NCBI RefSeq assembly: GCF_020131355.1
Contig: NZ_JAHLEL010000051.1
Span: 434,001-498,000 of the forward strand
Direction of reading: 5' to 3'
Length of the DNA stretch: 64,000 bases
From: Pseudonocardia sp. ICBG1293
GTDB lineage: Bacteria; Actinomycetota; Actinomycetes; Mycobacteriales; Pseudonocardiaceae
Of this stretch, positions 9,255 to 16,523 are shown piece after piece. Under the pieces are notes generated by a model that was given only the letters and a program-made list of their open reading frames with translations, had not been told where the DNA came from and did not search any database. A program made the position numbers and the translations under genes. Within the stretch, counting starts at the first letter, position 1; each line of letters opens with the position of its first letter.

Positions 9255-10413
9255 GGAGGAGAAGGGCGGCGGCACCTCGGTCCTGGACCAGCTGCCCACG
9301 GACCGTCTGAAGCAGGCGGGGCAGCTGTTGCTGAAGGCCGCCGCGGACCGCGCGGTGGGCGCCGCGATGAACCAGGTGGAGGGCCTGACCGAGCGGTTGA
9401 CCGGGGTCGCCGAGAACGGCGGGACCGGCCTGGGCGCCGCGCTCGGTGGCGGTGGCTCGGAGGAGGGGGGCAACCCGGTGACGAACGCGGTCAAGGGCGG
9501 TTTCGCCGCCGTCAAGGACAGGGTGAAGGGCGCCGTCGGGCTCGGCGGTGACGACGACTCCGAGGGCGCGGAGGGCTCCGGGGGCGGCGGTGGCTCCGGC
9601 GGGGGCCGCGGCAAGTTCAAGTTCATGAACATCGTCGAGCACCTCGACGTCGGAGTGCCGGTGCGGGTCGCCTACGACCAGTGGACGCAGTTCGCCGACT
9701 TCTCGACTTTCATGAAGAAGGTGCAGTCGGTCGATCAGGAGTCCGACGAGAAGACCAACTGGAAGGCACAGGTCTTCTGGTCGAAGCGCACCTGGAGCGC
9801 GACGATCATCGAGCAGATTCCGGACACCCACATCATCTGGCGTTCACAGGGCGCCAAGGGTTATGCGAACGGATGCGTGTCGTTCCACGAACTCGCGCCC
9901 AACCTGACCCGTGTGGTGCTGATCCTGGAGTACTACCCGGTCGGCCTGTTCGAGAAGACCGGCAACATCTGGCGCGCCGTCGGCCGCCGTGCACGGCTGG
10001 AGTTCAAGCACTACGGCCGGCACGTGATGGTCGAGAGCCTGCTCAATCGGGAGGACCTGGAGGGCTGGCGCGGGGAGATCCGCGACAGCGAGGTCGTCAA
10101 GACCCACGAGGAGGGGCTCGAGGAGGAGCGCGAGGCCGAGTACGACGAATACGACGAGGACGCCGAGTACGACGACGAGTACGACGACGGCGAGTACGAC
10201 GACGAGGACGCCGACTACGACGACGGCGAGTACGCCGAGCACACCGACGGGGACGACGAGGGGTACGCCGACGAGGAGCTGCCGCCCGAGGACGTGGCGG
10301 ACGACGCCGACGCCGACCTCGACGACGTCGGGTCCGAGGACCCCGGTCCGGAGGACGACGGGGGCAGGCGCGCCGGGAACCGGCGGCGTCGTACGGCGGG
10401 CTCGCGTGCCTGA
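9247..10413 (+). CDS. gvpZ: Gas vesicle cluster SRPBCC-family protein, GvpZ-like
   Basis: This 388-residue protein has three parts. Residues 1-120 form a helical, glycine-rich region with GGTGLGAALGGGGSEEGGNPV and AVKGGFAAVKD. About 125-290 is a SRPBCC/START-like domain (NIVEHLDVGVPVRVAYDQWTQ, FSTFMKKVQSVDQ, TWSATIIEQIPDTHIIWRS, FHELAPNLTRVVLILEY). The rest is an extremely Asp/Glu/Tyr-rich tail closed by a basic end (RRRRTAGSRA). The fold binds hydrophobic ligands in a helix-grip cavity. The place in the cluster matches GvpZ of Streptomyces, whose role is unknown. The N-terminal module recurs in the membrane protein at 16945. The ATG at 9247 overlaps the gvpY stop. Confidence 0.75.
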   Translation: MAEEEKGGGTSVLDQLPTDRLKQAGQLLLKAAADRAVGAAMNQVEGLTERLTGVAENGGTGLGAALGGGGSEEGGNPVTNAVKGGFAAVKDRVKGAVGLGGDDDSEGAEGSGGGGGSGGGRGKFKFMNIVEHLDVGVPVRVAYDQWTQFADFSTFMKKVQSVDQESDEKTNWKAQVFWSKRTWSATIIEQIPDTHIIWRSQGAKGYANGCVSFHELAPNLTRVVLILEYYPVGLFEKTGNIWRAVGRRARLEFKHYGRHVMVESLLNREDLEGWRGEIRDSEVVKTHEEGLEEEREAEYDEYDEDAEYDDEYDDGEYDDEDADYDDGEYAEHTDGDDEGYADEELPPEDVADDADADLDDVGSEDPGPEDDGGRRAGNRRRRTAGSRA

Positions 10414-10449
10414 CCCGGCGCCGCACCCACGAACGGAGGGACGGACACC

Positions 10450-10839
10450 GTGACCGTCAGCCAGCGACAGGGGGGCGGCGGTCGCGTCGACCGTGCCCCG
10501 CAGGGCGACCTCGCCCAGGTCATCGACCTGATCCTCGACAAGGGCCTGGTCATCGACATCTTCGTGAAGGTGTCGCTGGTCGGGATCGAGCTGGTCACGA
10601 TCGATGCCCGCATCGTCGTCGCCAGCGTGGACACCTATCTCCGCTTCGCCGAGGCCACCAACCGCCTCGACCTGCACCAGAAGGGGGGCAAGGACCTCGG
10701 CCAGGTCGTCAGCGGCATCACCGAGGGCGGTTCGAAAGGAGTCTCGAAAGGAGCCACCAAAGGAGTGATCGAGGCGGGCAAGGAGAAGTTCGACGACCTC
10801 CGCGGCGAGCGGCGGTCGCGGAAGGAGAAGAGCGGGTGA
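10450..10839 (+). CDS. gvpA: Gas vesicle major structural protein GvpA
   Basis: The core (about residues 20-75) carries the GvpA signature: [21 protein letters not shown] and [22 protein letters not shown], the amphipathic helix-beta-turn-beta-helix unit that polymerises into the hydrophobic vesicle rib. The product is 129 residues; canonical GvpA is about 70-75. The extra is a C-terminal Lys/Gly/Ser-rich tail with [12 protein letters not shown] and ending KEKSG, plus a 15-residue N-terminal lead. The GTG at 10450 has GGAGGGACGG upstream. It is the only full GvpA-type gene here, hence the likely rib protein; gvpJ and gvpS are minor homologues. The last bases overlap the gvpF start. Confidence 0.92.
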   Translation: MTVSQRQGGGGRVDRAPQGDLAQVIDLILDKGLVIDIFVKVSLVGIELVTIDARIVVASVDTYLRFAEATNRLDLHQKGGKDLGQVVSGITEGGSKGVSKGATKGVIEAGKEKFDDLRGERRSRKEKSG

Positions 10840-11588
10840 GCAGCGCGACCTACGTCTACGCCGTCGTCGCCGCCGACATCGACCTGCCCGAGGGGCTGAC
10901 CCCCGTCGGCGGGGGCGAGGAGGTGGCGGTCATCGACCACGGCAGGCTCGCCGCGGTCGTCAGCGACGTCCCGCGGGACGCGCGCCTGGGCAGCCGCGAG
11001 GACCTCCTGGCCCACGAGCGGACCGTGAACACCCTCGCCGGGAGCACCACGGTGCTGCCGATGCGGTTCGGTGGCGTCGTCGACGACGACCGTGCCGTCG
11101 TCGACGAGCTCCTGGCCGCGCACCAGGACTACTTCGCCTGGGCCCTGGCCCAGCTCGACGGCTGCCGGCAGTTCGTGCTGCACGGCCGCTACGACCAGGA
11201 CAGCCTCGTCGCGGGCATCGTCGAGGCCGACCCGGAGATCCAGCGGCTCGGCGAGTCGGTCCGCGGCAAGGACCCGGACGCCACCTACTACGAGCGGATC
11301 CGGCTCGGTGAGGCGATCTCCGGGCACGTCGAGCGCATCCGGTCCGAGGACGCGGACTTCGCCGTGGAGCGGCTCGGCCCGTTCGCGGTCGCCACCTCGG
11401 TGAAGGAGCCGGCCGCCGAGGACGGCGCGGTGGAGCTGGCGCTGCTGGTGCACCGGGACCGGGTCGGGGACTTCGAGCAGGCCGTCGACGCGCTCGGCGA
11501 CGAGTGGGACGAGCGGGTGCGGCTGCGTCTGATCGGCCCGGTCGCGCCTTACGACTTCCTGCCCGAACCACCGGAGGCCGAGGACTGA
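10836..11588 (+). CDS. gvpF: Gas vesicle assembly protein GvpF (GvpF/L family)
   Basis: The 250-residue product matches the family throughout: the start [13 protein letters not shown], the segment [26 protein letters not shown] with the conserved PxRFG, a helical middle, and the closing [13 protein letters not shown], in which GPxxPYxF is the hallmark of the second ferredoxin-like domain. GvpF/L proteins bind GvpA and act early in vesicle assembly. The GTG start at 10836 overlaps the gvpA stop (GTGA) and the stop overlaps gvpG. It is the first of two GvpF/L paralogues; the second is at 15285. Confidence 0.93.
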   Translation: MSSATYVYAVVAADIDLPEGLTPVGGGEEVAVIDHGRLAAVVSDVPRDARLGSREDLLAHERTVNTLAGSTTVLPMRFGGVVDDDRAVVDELLAAHQDYFAWALAQLDGCRQFVLHGRYDQDSLVAGIVEADPEIQRLGESVRGKDPDATYYERIRLGEAISGHVERIRSEDADFAVERLGPFAVATSVKEPAAEDGAVELALLVHRDRVGDFEQAVDALGDEWDERVRLRLIGPVAPYDFLPEPPEAED

Positions 11589-11869
11589 TGGGGCTTCTGC
11601 GCGGCCTGCTCGGACTGCCGCTCGCCCCGGTGCGCGGCGTGGTCTGGGTGGGGGAGCAGCTGCAGCAGCAGGCGCACGCCCGGCTCTACGACCCGGTGGC
11701 GGTGCGCCGGCAGATCGACGAGGTGGAACGGGCCCACGAGGCGGGGGAGATCTCCGAGGCCGACCGCGACGCGCGGCAGGAGGTCCTGCTGGCGCGGCTG
11801 ACGGGGCGAGCGGGGGGGTGTCTCTATGGGTTCGTCAAGCGGCGGCGAGTTCTGGATCGGGGTTGTTGA
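11588..11869 (+). CDS. gvpG: Gas vesicle protein GvpG, C-terminal end altered by IS110 insertion
   Basis: The first 75 or so residues are a normal GvpG: GLLRGLLGLPLAPVRGVVWVGEQ then a helix with YDPVAVRRQIDEVERAHEAG and ISEADRDARQEVLLARL. GvpG is a small accessory protein required for vesicle formation, usually about 80-95 residues. From about base 11820 the frame continues into the end of an IS110 element and picks up some 16 foreign residues (CLYGFVKRRR...) before a TGA inside the element. The conserved core seems complete, so function may survive, but the IS separates it from the downstream genes. The ATG at 11588 overlaps the gvpF stop. Confidence 0.82.
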   Translation: MGLLRGLLGLPLAPVRGVVWVGEQLQQQAHARLYDPVAVRRQIDEVERAHEAGEISEADRDARQEVLLARLTGRAGGCLYGFVKRRRVLDRGC

Positions 11870-13067
11870 CCGTGGGCGGGTTGTAGGGGCGGCGGTCGCG
11901 GAGCATGGCGTAGATGACGTCGGTGCGGCGTCGGGCGAGGCAGATCAGGGCGGCGTTGTGTCGTTTGCCGGCGGCTCGTTTGCGGTCGTAGTAGGCGCGG
12001 CTGGCGGGGTCGGCCAGGGCGGCGAATGCGGACAGGAACAGCGCGGATTTCAGGGCGTGGTTGCCGCGCTGGGATCGGGTTTCGCCTTTGATCGAGGTGC
12101 CGGAGCGGCGGGTGACTGGGGCGAGGCCGGCGTAAGCGGCGAGGTGCCCGGCGGTGGGGAACCCGGAGCCGTCGCCGACGATGGTGAGGATCTTGATGGC
12201 GGTCCTGACCCCGAGTCCGGGCATCGAGGTCAGGACCGGTCCAAGAGGGTGGGCCTCCAGGCGGGCTTCGAGCTCGTCGGCGAGCTGGTCGCGTTCGGTG
12301 TGGACCTGGCGCAGCTGCCCGGCGACGCCGGTGATGACACGGGCGAACGCGGCCGTGCCGGGAACGGTCAGGCTCTGGGCGTCGAGCGAGGTCAGGATCT
12401 GGGCGGGAAGGGTGCGGGCCAGTCGAGGCGACCGGGCCCGCATCGTCTCGGCGATCCCGTCAGCGCCGAGCTCTCGCAGGGCTTGCGGGGTGGGCGCGGC
12501 CGCGAGCAGGTCGAGCACGCCACCGCGGTCCAGGCGTGGCCCGAGCAGGCGTTCCAGGGCGGGATGAACATGCAGCAGGGCGTCGCGCAGCCGGTTCGTC
12601 AGCCGGGTGCTCTGCCCAGCCAGGTCATCGTCGTAACCGGCGAGCACAGTGAGTTCGGCGAGGGTCTCGTCGTCGGTGCCGACCCGGCGCAGGGTGTGCG
12701 GCATCGTCCGGGCGGCCTCGGCGATCACGTGGGCGTCGCGGGCGTCGGTCTTGGCCTGCCCGGGATGCAGGTCGGCGATGCGGCGCATCGCCAGCCCGGG
12801 CAGGTAGGCCACCGTGATCCCCAGATCACGAGCGACGGCGATGGCCAGCGCTCCGATCGAGGCGGGCTGGTCGATGACCATCAGCACCGCGCCGTGCTCG
12901 GCCAGCCCGGACAGCACGGTGCGCAGCGCCGATTCGTCGTTGGGCAGGGCCTTGTCGTGCACCCGCTTCCCGTTGGTGTCGACCGCGCAGGCGTGGTGTT
13001 CGGACTTGCCCACGTCCAGGCCGCAGAACACCGCGAACCCGGTCGGGTGCTGGTCAGGATCGGGCAA
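11835..13067 (-). CDS. IS110-family transposase (DEDD recombinase)
   Basis: The 410-residue protein has the N-terminal RuvC-like DEDD domain (FCGLDVGKSEHHACAVD with the first Asp; later VIDQPASIGALAIAVARD and KTDARDAHVIAEAAR) and the C-terminal Tnp domain with the catalytic-serine region (LTSMPGLGVRTAIKILTIVGDG, AAYAGLAPVTRRSGTS, RGNHALKSALFLSAFAAL). A TTG start at 13067 is preceded by AAGGGAG at normal distance; the open frame reaches 13142 but that stretch looks non-coding. No frameshift or internal stop is seen, so the enzyme is probably active. It inserts by RNA-guided recombination if the bridge RNA candidate next to it is real. Confidence 0.93.
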   Translation of the reverse strand: MPDPDQHPTGFAVFCGLDVGKSEHHACAVDTNGKRVHDKALPNDESALRTVLSGLAEHGAVLMVIDQPASIGALAIAVARDLGITVAYLPGLAMRRIADLHPGQAKTDARDAHVIAEAARTMPHTLRRVGTDDETLAELTVLAGYDDDLAGQSTRLTNRLRDALLHVHPALERLLGPRLDRGGVLDLLAAAPTPQALRELGADGIAETMRARSPRLARTLPAQILTSLDAQSLTVPGTAAFARVITGVAGQLRQVHTERDQLADELEARLEAHPLGPVLTSMPGLGVRTAIKILTIVGDGSGFPTAGHLAAYAGLAPVTRRSGTSIKGETRSQRGNHALKSALFLSAFAALADPASRAYYDRKRAAGKRHNAALICLARRRTDVIYAMLRDRRPYNPPTVNNPDPELAAA

Positions 13068-13079
13068 CCGCCGCTCCCT

Positions 13080-13275
13080 TCTCGTCGCGGCAGGCCGACC
13101 ACGAGCACCCGCGCCGGCAGCCACGTTACGAGCAGACCACACGGGTCAGGTCTCTATCAGCGGTCGTTGGCGCCCTCCGGCCACGGCGACAACACCCCCC
13201 AGATCATCGGGCGACAGGGGCAGTCAGTCATACCGCGGCCGGCGGCCTGCAAGCCCTCAGCGGGCTTGATCAAGA
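13080..13275 (-). ncRNA. Candidate IS110 bridge RNA (non-coding region before the transposase)
   Basis: On the minus strand this region opens with a perfect 7-base stem and 5-base loop (13268-13250, CAAGCCC - GCTGA - GGGCTTG), like the 5' hairpin of IS621-type bridge RNAs, and stays rich in dyads. It contains GGGGGGTGT (complement of 13192-13200), which pairs with the right flank at 11813-11821; GTCGCCC (13215-13209), also found in the left flank at 13291-13285; and ATAGAGAC (13157-13150), identical to the element's right end at 11827-11820. These are the matches expected of target and donor guide loops. Boundaries are inferred; no transcript data exist here. Confidence 0.5.
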
Positions 13276-13292
13276 AGGTAACGGGGGCGACC

Positions 13293-14603
13293 GTGGCTGA
13301 CCCGCCGGACCGGTCGTCCGGGGGACCGGCGGGTGACCCGCCCCGCCAACGGCGTGCGGGGGAGCCCGCCCGTCGCCGGTCCGGGGAGCCCCGGCCACGA
13401 CGTCGCCCGGCCGACGCGGACGACCCCGCCCGGTCCCGCCCCCGCGAGGAGGACGACGCCCCGCGCCGCCGGTCGCGGGAGGAGCGCGCCGACCCGGGCC
13501 GGCGCCGACCGGCGGGCGAGGAGGGATCGCGGCCGCGGGACGGCGACGATGCGCCGCGTCGCCGCCCGCGCCGGGAGGGTGCCCCCCGGCGGCGGAACGC
13601 GGACGGGGAGGCGCCCCGCCGTCCCGCCGCCGACGACGTCGACCCGCGTCCGGCGTCGCGCCCGGAACGTCGCGGCGAGCGGGACGACCGGCCCGGCCGG
13701 CGTCGGCCGTCCGGTGACCGGCCGGTGCGCCGGCGGAGCGGCGGGGACGAGCCTGTCCGCCGGCGCCGGACCGAGGCGGGCGACCGGGAACGGCCCGCGC
13801 GCCGGGACCGCCCCGCCGACGACGGCGCCGACCGGGCCTCCGGGGTGCGTCCGCGTCGCCGGGAGGCCGCCGCGGACCGGCGGCCGGAGACCCGGCGGCG
13901 GGGGACCGACGGGGGTCCGCGTCGTCGGCGCGCCCGCCGGGACGACCCCGACCGCGACGTCCACGACGGCGTGGCGACGGTCGGCGACGGTGTGCCGGAG
14001 AACGAGCCCGACGCCGAGCAGTACGACGCCGAGCAGCACGACGCCGAGCAGCACGACGCCGAGCAGCACGACGCCGAGCAGTACGACGCCGAGCAGTACG
14101 ACGATGCCGACGACTCGACCGAGGACGACTCGACCGGGGACGACTCGACCGAGGACAACTCGACTGAGGACGACTGGACCGAGGACGACCCGGCCGACGA
14201 GTACCCCGACGACCGGACGCCGGAGGGCGACGACCCGGAGGAGGACACCGTCGATCCGCACGAGGACCTGGTGGACGAGGACCGGGTGGACGAGGACCGG
14301 GTGGACGACGAGCCCGAGCCACGAGCCGACCCGCCCCCGCGCCGCCGGATCGGCGCCCGGGCGGCCGCCCGCGCGGCCGTCGAACAGATCGCGGAGATGA
14401 CCGGGCGGGCACCGGAGGGGGTCACGTTCGTCCGGAAGCAGGAGGACAGCTGGATGGTCGGGGTCGAGGTCGTCGAGACCGAACGCATCCCCGACTCGTC
14501 CGACGTGCTGGCCGTCTACGAGGCCGAGCTCGACGACGAGGCCGAGCTGATGTCGTACCAGCGGGTCCGGCGCTACCCGCGCGGCCGCGGCGACGACGAC
14601 TGA
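13293..14603 (+). CDS. gvpO: Gas vesicle protein GvpO with a very long disordered N-terminal extension
   Basis: Only the last 85 or so of 436 residues form the GvpO domain: RIGARAAARAAVEQIAEMTGRAPEGVTFVRKQEDSWMVGVEVVETERIPDSSDVLAVYEAELD and YQRVRRYPRG, read in pieces. GvpO is an accessory or regulatory protein of gas vesicle clusters, usually 100-150 residues. The first 230 residues are Arg/Asp/Pro/Glu-rich; then comes an acidic region with DAEQ(Y/H) and DDSTE repeats. The GTG at 13293 follows the IS110 left end by only some 12-20 bases, with GGTAACGGGGG nearby as a possible binding site, so its transcription may now depend on the element or on readthrough. Confidence 0.82.
   Translation: MADPPDRSSGGPAGDPPRQRRAGEPARRRSGEPRPRRRPADADDPARSRPREEDDAPRRRSREERADPGRRRPAGEEGSRPRDGDDAPRRRPRREGAPRRRNADGEAPRRPAADDVDPRPASRPERRGERDDRPGRRRPSGDRPVRRRSGGDEPVRRRRTEAGDRERPARRDRPADDGADRASGVRPRRREAAADRRPETRRRGTDGGPRRRRARRDDPDRDVHDGVATVGDGVPENEPDAEQYDAEQHDAEQHDAEQHDAEQYDAEQYDDADDSTEDDSTGDDSTEDNSTEDDWTEDDPADEYPDDRTPEGDDPEEDTVDPHEDLVDEDRVDEDRVDDEPEPRADPPPRRRIGARAAARAAVEQIAEMTGRAPEGVTFVRKQEDSWMVGVEVVETERIPDSSDVLAVYEAELDDEAELMSYQRVRRYPRGRGDDD
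14010..14099 (+). repeat. 15-base minisatellite in gvpO
   Basis: Six head-to-tail copies of GACGCCGAGCAGYAC encode DAEQ(Y/H), in the order Y, H, H, H, Y, Y. A second, less perfect 15-base array (about 14109-14190) encodes DDSTE-like units. Such arrays change length by slippage. Confidence 0.9.
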
Positions 14604-14612
14604 GGGGGGACC

Positions 14613-14888
14613 ATGAGCGCCGCCGTCCGCTGGAGCGGTTCCGGTGCGCCGCAGCGCCGCACCGAACGCGCTCCCCAGCAGTCGGGCACCGACCTGGCGG
14701 ACATCCTGGAACGCGTCCTGGACAAGGGCATCGTCATCGCGGGGGACATCCAGGTGAACCTGCTCGACATCGAGCTGCTCACCATCAAGATCCGGCTGGT
14801 CGTGGCCTCGGTGGACCGGGCCAAGGAGATGGGCATCGACTGGTGGGAGCGCGACCCGACGCTGTCGGGGGGCCGTGGTGAGCTGTAG
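14613..14888 (+). CDS. gvpJ: Gas vesicle protein GvpJ (GvpA family), cut by an in-frame TAG
   Basis: The 91-residue product has a GvpA-like core (about 27-75): DLADILERVLDKGIVIAGDIQ and LLDIELLTIKIRLVVASVDRA, followed by MGIDWWERDP, the mark of the GvpJ/GvpM minor shell proteins that shape the vesicle tips. ATG 14613 has GAGGGGGGA upstream. TAG at 14886-14888 ends the frame just where J-type proteins carry a coiled-coil; the same frame stays open for another 130 codons to 15281 (see next entry). The core alone can probably still insert in the shell. Confidence 0.85.
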   Translation: MSAAVRWSGSGAPQRRTERAPQQSGTDLADILERVLDKGIVIAGDIQVNLLDIELLTIKIRLVVASVDRAKEMGIDWWERDPTLSGGRGEL

Positions 14889-15281
14889 GAGGAGAACACC
14901 CGGCTGCGCGAGCGGCTCGCACGCCTCGAACGGCTGCTACCGGCCGACGCCGACCCCGGAGCGGACGGCGACGGCACGGATCGTGACGGCACGGATCGTG
15001 ACGGCACGGACCGCGACGACGGATCCGCCCGGGCCGACGCCCTCGAGAGGTCGATCGACGATGCGGTCGGCGCGGCCGGTGGGACCGACGAGGACCTCGC
15101 GCAGAGCCGCGACGAGGAGTTCGACGGGGAGTTCGACGAGGAGCGGGGCCCGGAGGCGGACGACCCCGGAGCGGACGACGGGGCCGACGGGGACGGGGCT
15201 CCCGCCCCGCCCCGCCGCCGCTCCGCGGGCCCCCGCCGGCGCGGCACCACCAAGCGGCGTACGACGCGCGGGAGGGACTGA
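14889..15281 (+). pseudogene. Stranded 3' extension of gvpJ, in frame after the TAG
   Basis: Reading on in the gvpJ frame gives EENTRLRERLARLERLLPAD, a heptad-like coiled coil, then DGTDRDG repeats, a long acidic stretch and a basic tail (RRRSAGPRRR, TKRRTTRGRD) before TGA at 15279-15281, four bases ahead of gvpL. Codon-position GC bias continues through this part as in real genes. No ATG or GTG in frame follows the TAG closely, so independent translation is unlikely. A single GAG-to-TAG change would explain it; a 222-residue protein would be restored by one base or by readthrough. Confidence 0.72.
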
Positions 15282-15284
15282 TCC

Positions 15285-16028
15285 GTGGATCTGACCTACG
15301 TCTACGCCGTCGGGGACGCAGCCCCGCCCGACCTGACCGGTGTCACCGGCATCGGGGGCCGCCCGGTGCACACCGTGACCGGCGGCGGCGCACTCTGGGC
15401 GGCCACCGGCACCGTTCCCGCGCTCGACTTCGGCGAGGACGTCCTGAGCACCCGGCTCGAGGACCTCACCTGGCTCGCGACGACGGCGCGCGAGCACCAC
15501 GCCGTCGTCGACGCGCTGGGGGCGCGCACCGTCGTCGCGCCGCTCGCCCTGGCGACGGTCTACCGCGACGACGAGCGGGTCCGCGCCGTCCTGGCCGAGC
15601 GCTCCCCGGCGTTCTCCGCGGTGCTGGACCGGCTCCGGGGCCGCACCGAGTGGGGCGTGAAGGCCTACGCCGCGGCGGCGGCGGAGCGTCGTGACGGCGG
15701 ACGGGCGGCGTCCGGTGCCGACTACCTGCGGCGCCGCCGACGCGAGCTCGACCGGGCCGCGGGCGACGACGACGCCGCCCACGCCGCCGCACACGCGTTG
15801 CACGAGGCGGCCGCGGGCGCCGCGGTGACGGCGCGGCGGCACCGGCTGCACGCCCCCGCGCTGACCGGGCGCCCGGAGGCGATGGTCCTCAACGGCGCCT
15901 ATCTGGTCGACGACGCCGACCGCGACTCCTGGCGCGCCGCCGTCGGCGCCGCCGCCTCCGGTGCCGGACTGATCGTCGAGGTCACGGGGCCGTGGGTGCC
16001 GTACTCGTTCGTCGCGGACGAGCGGTGA
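15285..16028 (+). CDS. gvpL: Gas vesicle protein GvpL (second GvpF/L paralogue)
   Basis: The 247-residue protein starts LTYVYAVGDAAPPDLTGVTG and ends VEVTGPWVPYSFVADER, matching the YxYAV and GPWxPYSF landmarks of GvpF/L. The middle has EHHAVVDALGARTVVAPLALATVYRDD, where the family PxRFG motif is replaced by PLALATV, as in actinobacterial GvpL. It probably works with GvpF in assembling the vesicle proteins. The GTG start at 15285 sits directly after the extended gvpJ frame, and the stop overlaps gvpS (GTGA). Confidence 0.9.
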   Translation: MDLTYVYAVGDAAPPDLTGVTGIGGRPVHTVTGGGALWAATGTVPALDFGEDVLSTRLEDLTWLATTAREHHAVVDALGARTVVAPLALATVYRDDERVRAVLAERSPAFSAVLDRLRGRTEWGVKAYAAAAAERRDGGRAASGADYLRRRRRELDRAAGDDDAAHAAAHALHEAAAGAAVTARRHRLHAPALTGRPEAMVLNGAYLVDDADRDSWRAAVGAAASGAGLIVEVTGPWVPYSFVADER

Positions 16029-16234
16029 ACGCGGGGGAGACCGGCCTCGCCCACCGCGAGGTCGCCCTGGTCGACCTGCTCGACCGGCTGCTCGCCGGTG
16101 GGGTGGTGCTCGCCGGCGACGTGACGGTGTCGCTGGCCGGGGTGGACCTGATCCGCATCTCGCTGCGCGCGCTGATCGTCTCGATCGCCCCCGCCGGGCG
16201 GCACGCGGGGGAGGAGCCGTCGGATGACGCCTGA
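16025..16234 (+). CDS. gvpS: Small gas vesicle shell protein, GvpS (GvpA family)
   Basis: The 69-residue protein is a compact GvpA-type unit: LVDLLDRLLAGGVVLAGDVTVSLAGVDLIRISLRALIVSIAP, read as helix-beta-turn-beta-helix. It lacks the acidic turn residues of GvpA and carries AGDVTVSLAGVDL as in GvpS/GvpM-type minor proteins. Order L-S-K here is the same as in Streptomyces, which supports the symbol. The GTG start overlaps the gvpL stop, and its end overlaps the gvpK start by 11 bases. Confidence 0.82.
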   Translation: MNAGETGLAHREVALVDLLDRLLAGGVVLAGDVTVSLAGVDLIRISLRALIVSIAPAGRHAGEEPSDDA

Positions 16235-16523
16235 CCCGCGGCCCGCCGGCCGGATCGACATCGACCGCGACGCCGTCCGCCGCGACCTCATGAAGCTGGT
16301 GCTGACCATCGTCGAGCTGTTGCGTCAGCTGATGGAACGCCAGGCGCTGCGACGGGTGGACCAGGGCGACCTGACCGACGACGAGGTCGAGGACCTCGGC
16401 ACCGCCCTCATGCACCTGGAGGAGGCCATGGACGAGCTGACCGAGGAGTTCGGGCTCACCCCCGCCGACCTCAACCTCGAACTCGGCCCGCTCGGTCCGC
16501 TCCTGCCCCGGCACCGCTCGTGA
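16224..16523 (+). CDS. gvpK: Gas vesicle protein GvpK
   Basis: The 99-residue product shows the full GvpK signature: RIDIDRDAVRRDLMKLVLTIVELLRQLMERQALRRV (in two pieces), then DLTDDEVEDLGTALMHLEEAMDEL and the end FGLTPADLNLELGPLGPLL. GvpK is required for vesicle formation and typically closes actinobacterial gvp operons, as here. ATG 16224 overlaps gvpS. Its last 53 bases overlap the convergent PadR gene. Confidence 0.93.
   Translation: MTPDPRPAGRIDIDRDAVRRDLMKLVLTIVELLRQLMERQALRRVDQGDLTDDEVEDLGTALMHLEEAMDELTEEFGLTPADLNLELGPLGPLLPRHRS

Larger units (their letters stand above)
11820..13280 (-). mobile_element. IS110-family insertion sequence inside the gas vesicle operon
   Basis: The element holds one DEDD-type transposase on the minus strand with a very short non-coding stretch after its stop (about 15 bases) and about 210 non-coding bases before its start. 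This asymmetry is typical of the IS110 group, which lacks terminal inverted repeats. The ends are estimates: the right end near 11820 is where the gvpG homology stops, and the left end is near 13270-13282, between a hairpin and the gvpO leader. GTCTCTAT occurs at 11820-11827 and again at 13150-13157, inside the non-coding part rather than at its edge, so it is not a plain target duplication. Confidence 0.85.

Noticed and set aside
11820-13157. GTCTCTAT pair as an 8-base target duplication marking both IS110 ends
   Set aside because: The second copy is inside the non-coding leader, with further IS-like structure (hairpin at 13250-13268) beyond it, and IS110 elements do not make such duplications. 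A guide/donor match explains it better.
14109-14190. Second repeat array in gvpO as a CRISPR-like structure
   Set aside because: The 15-base units are in frame, without spacers, and encode DDSTE-like residues, so this is a coding minisatellite.
11826-14603. Single 925-codon frame joining the IS110 region to gvpO
   Set aside because: The first part is antisense to the transposase; the real gvpO start is the GTG near 13293 after the element end.
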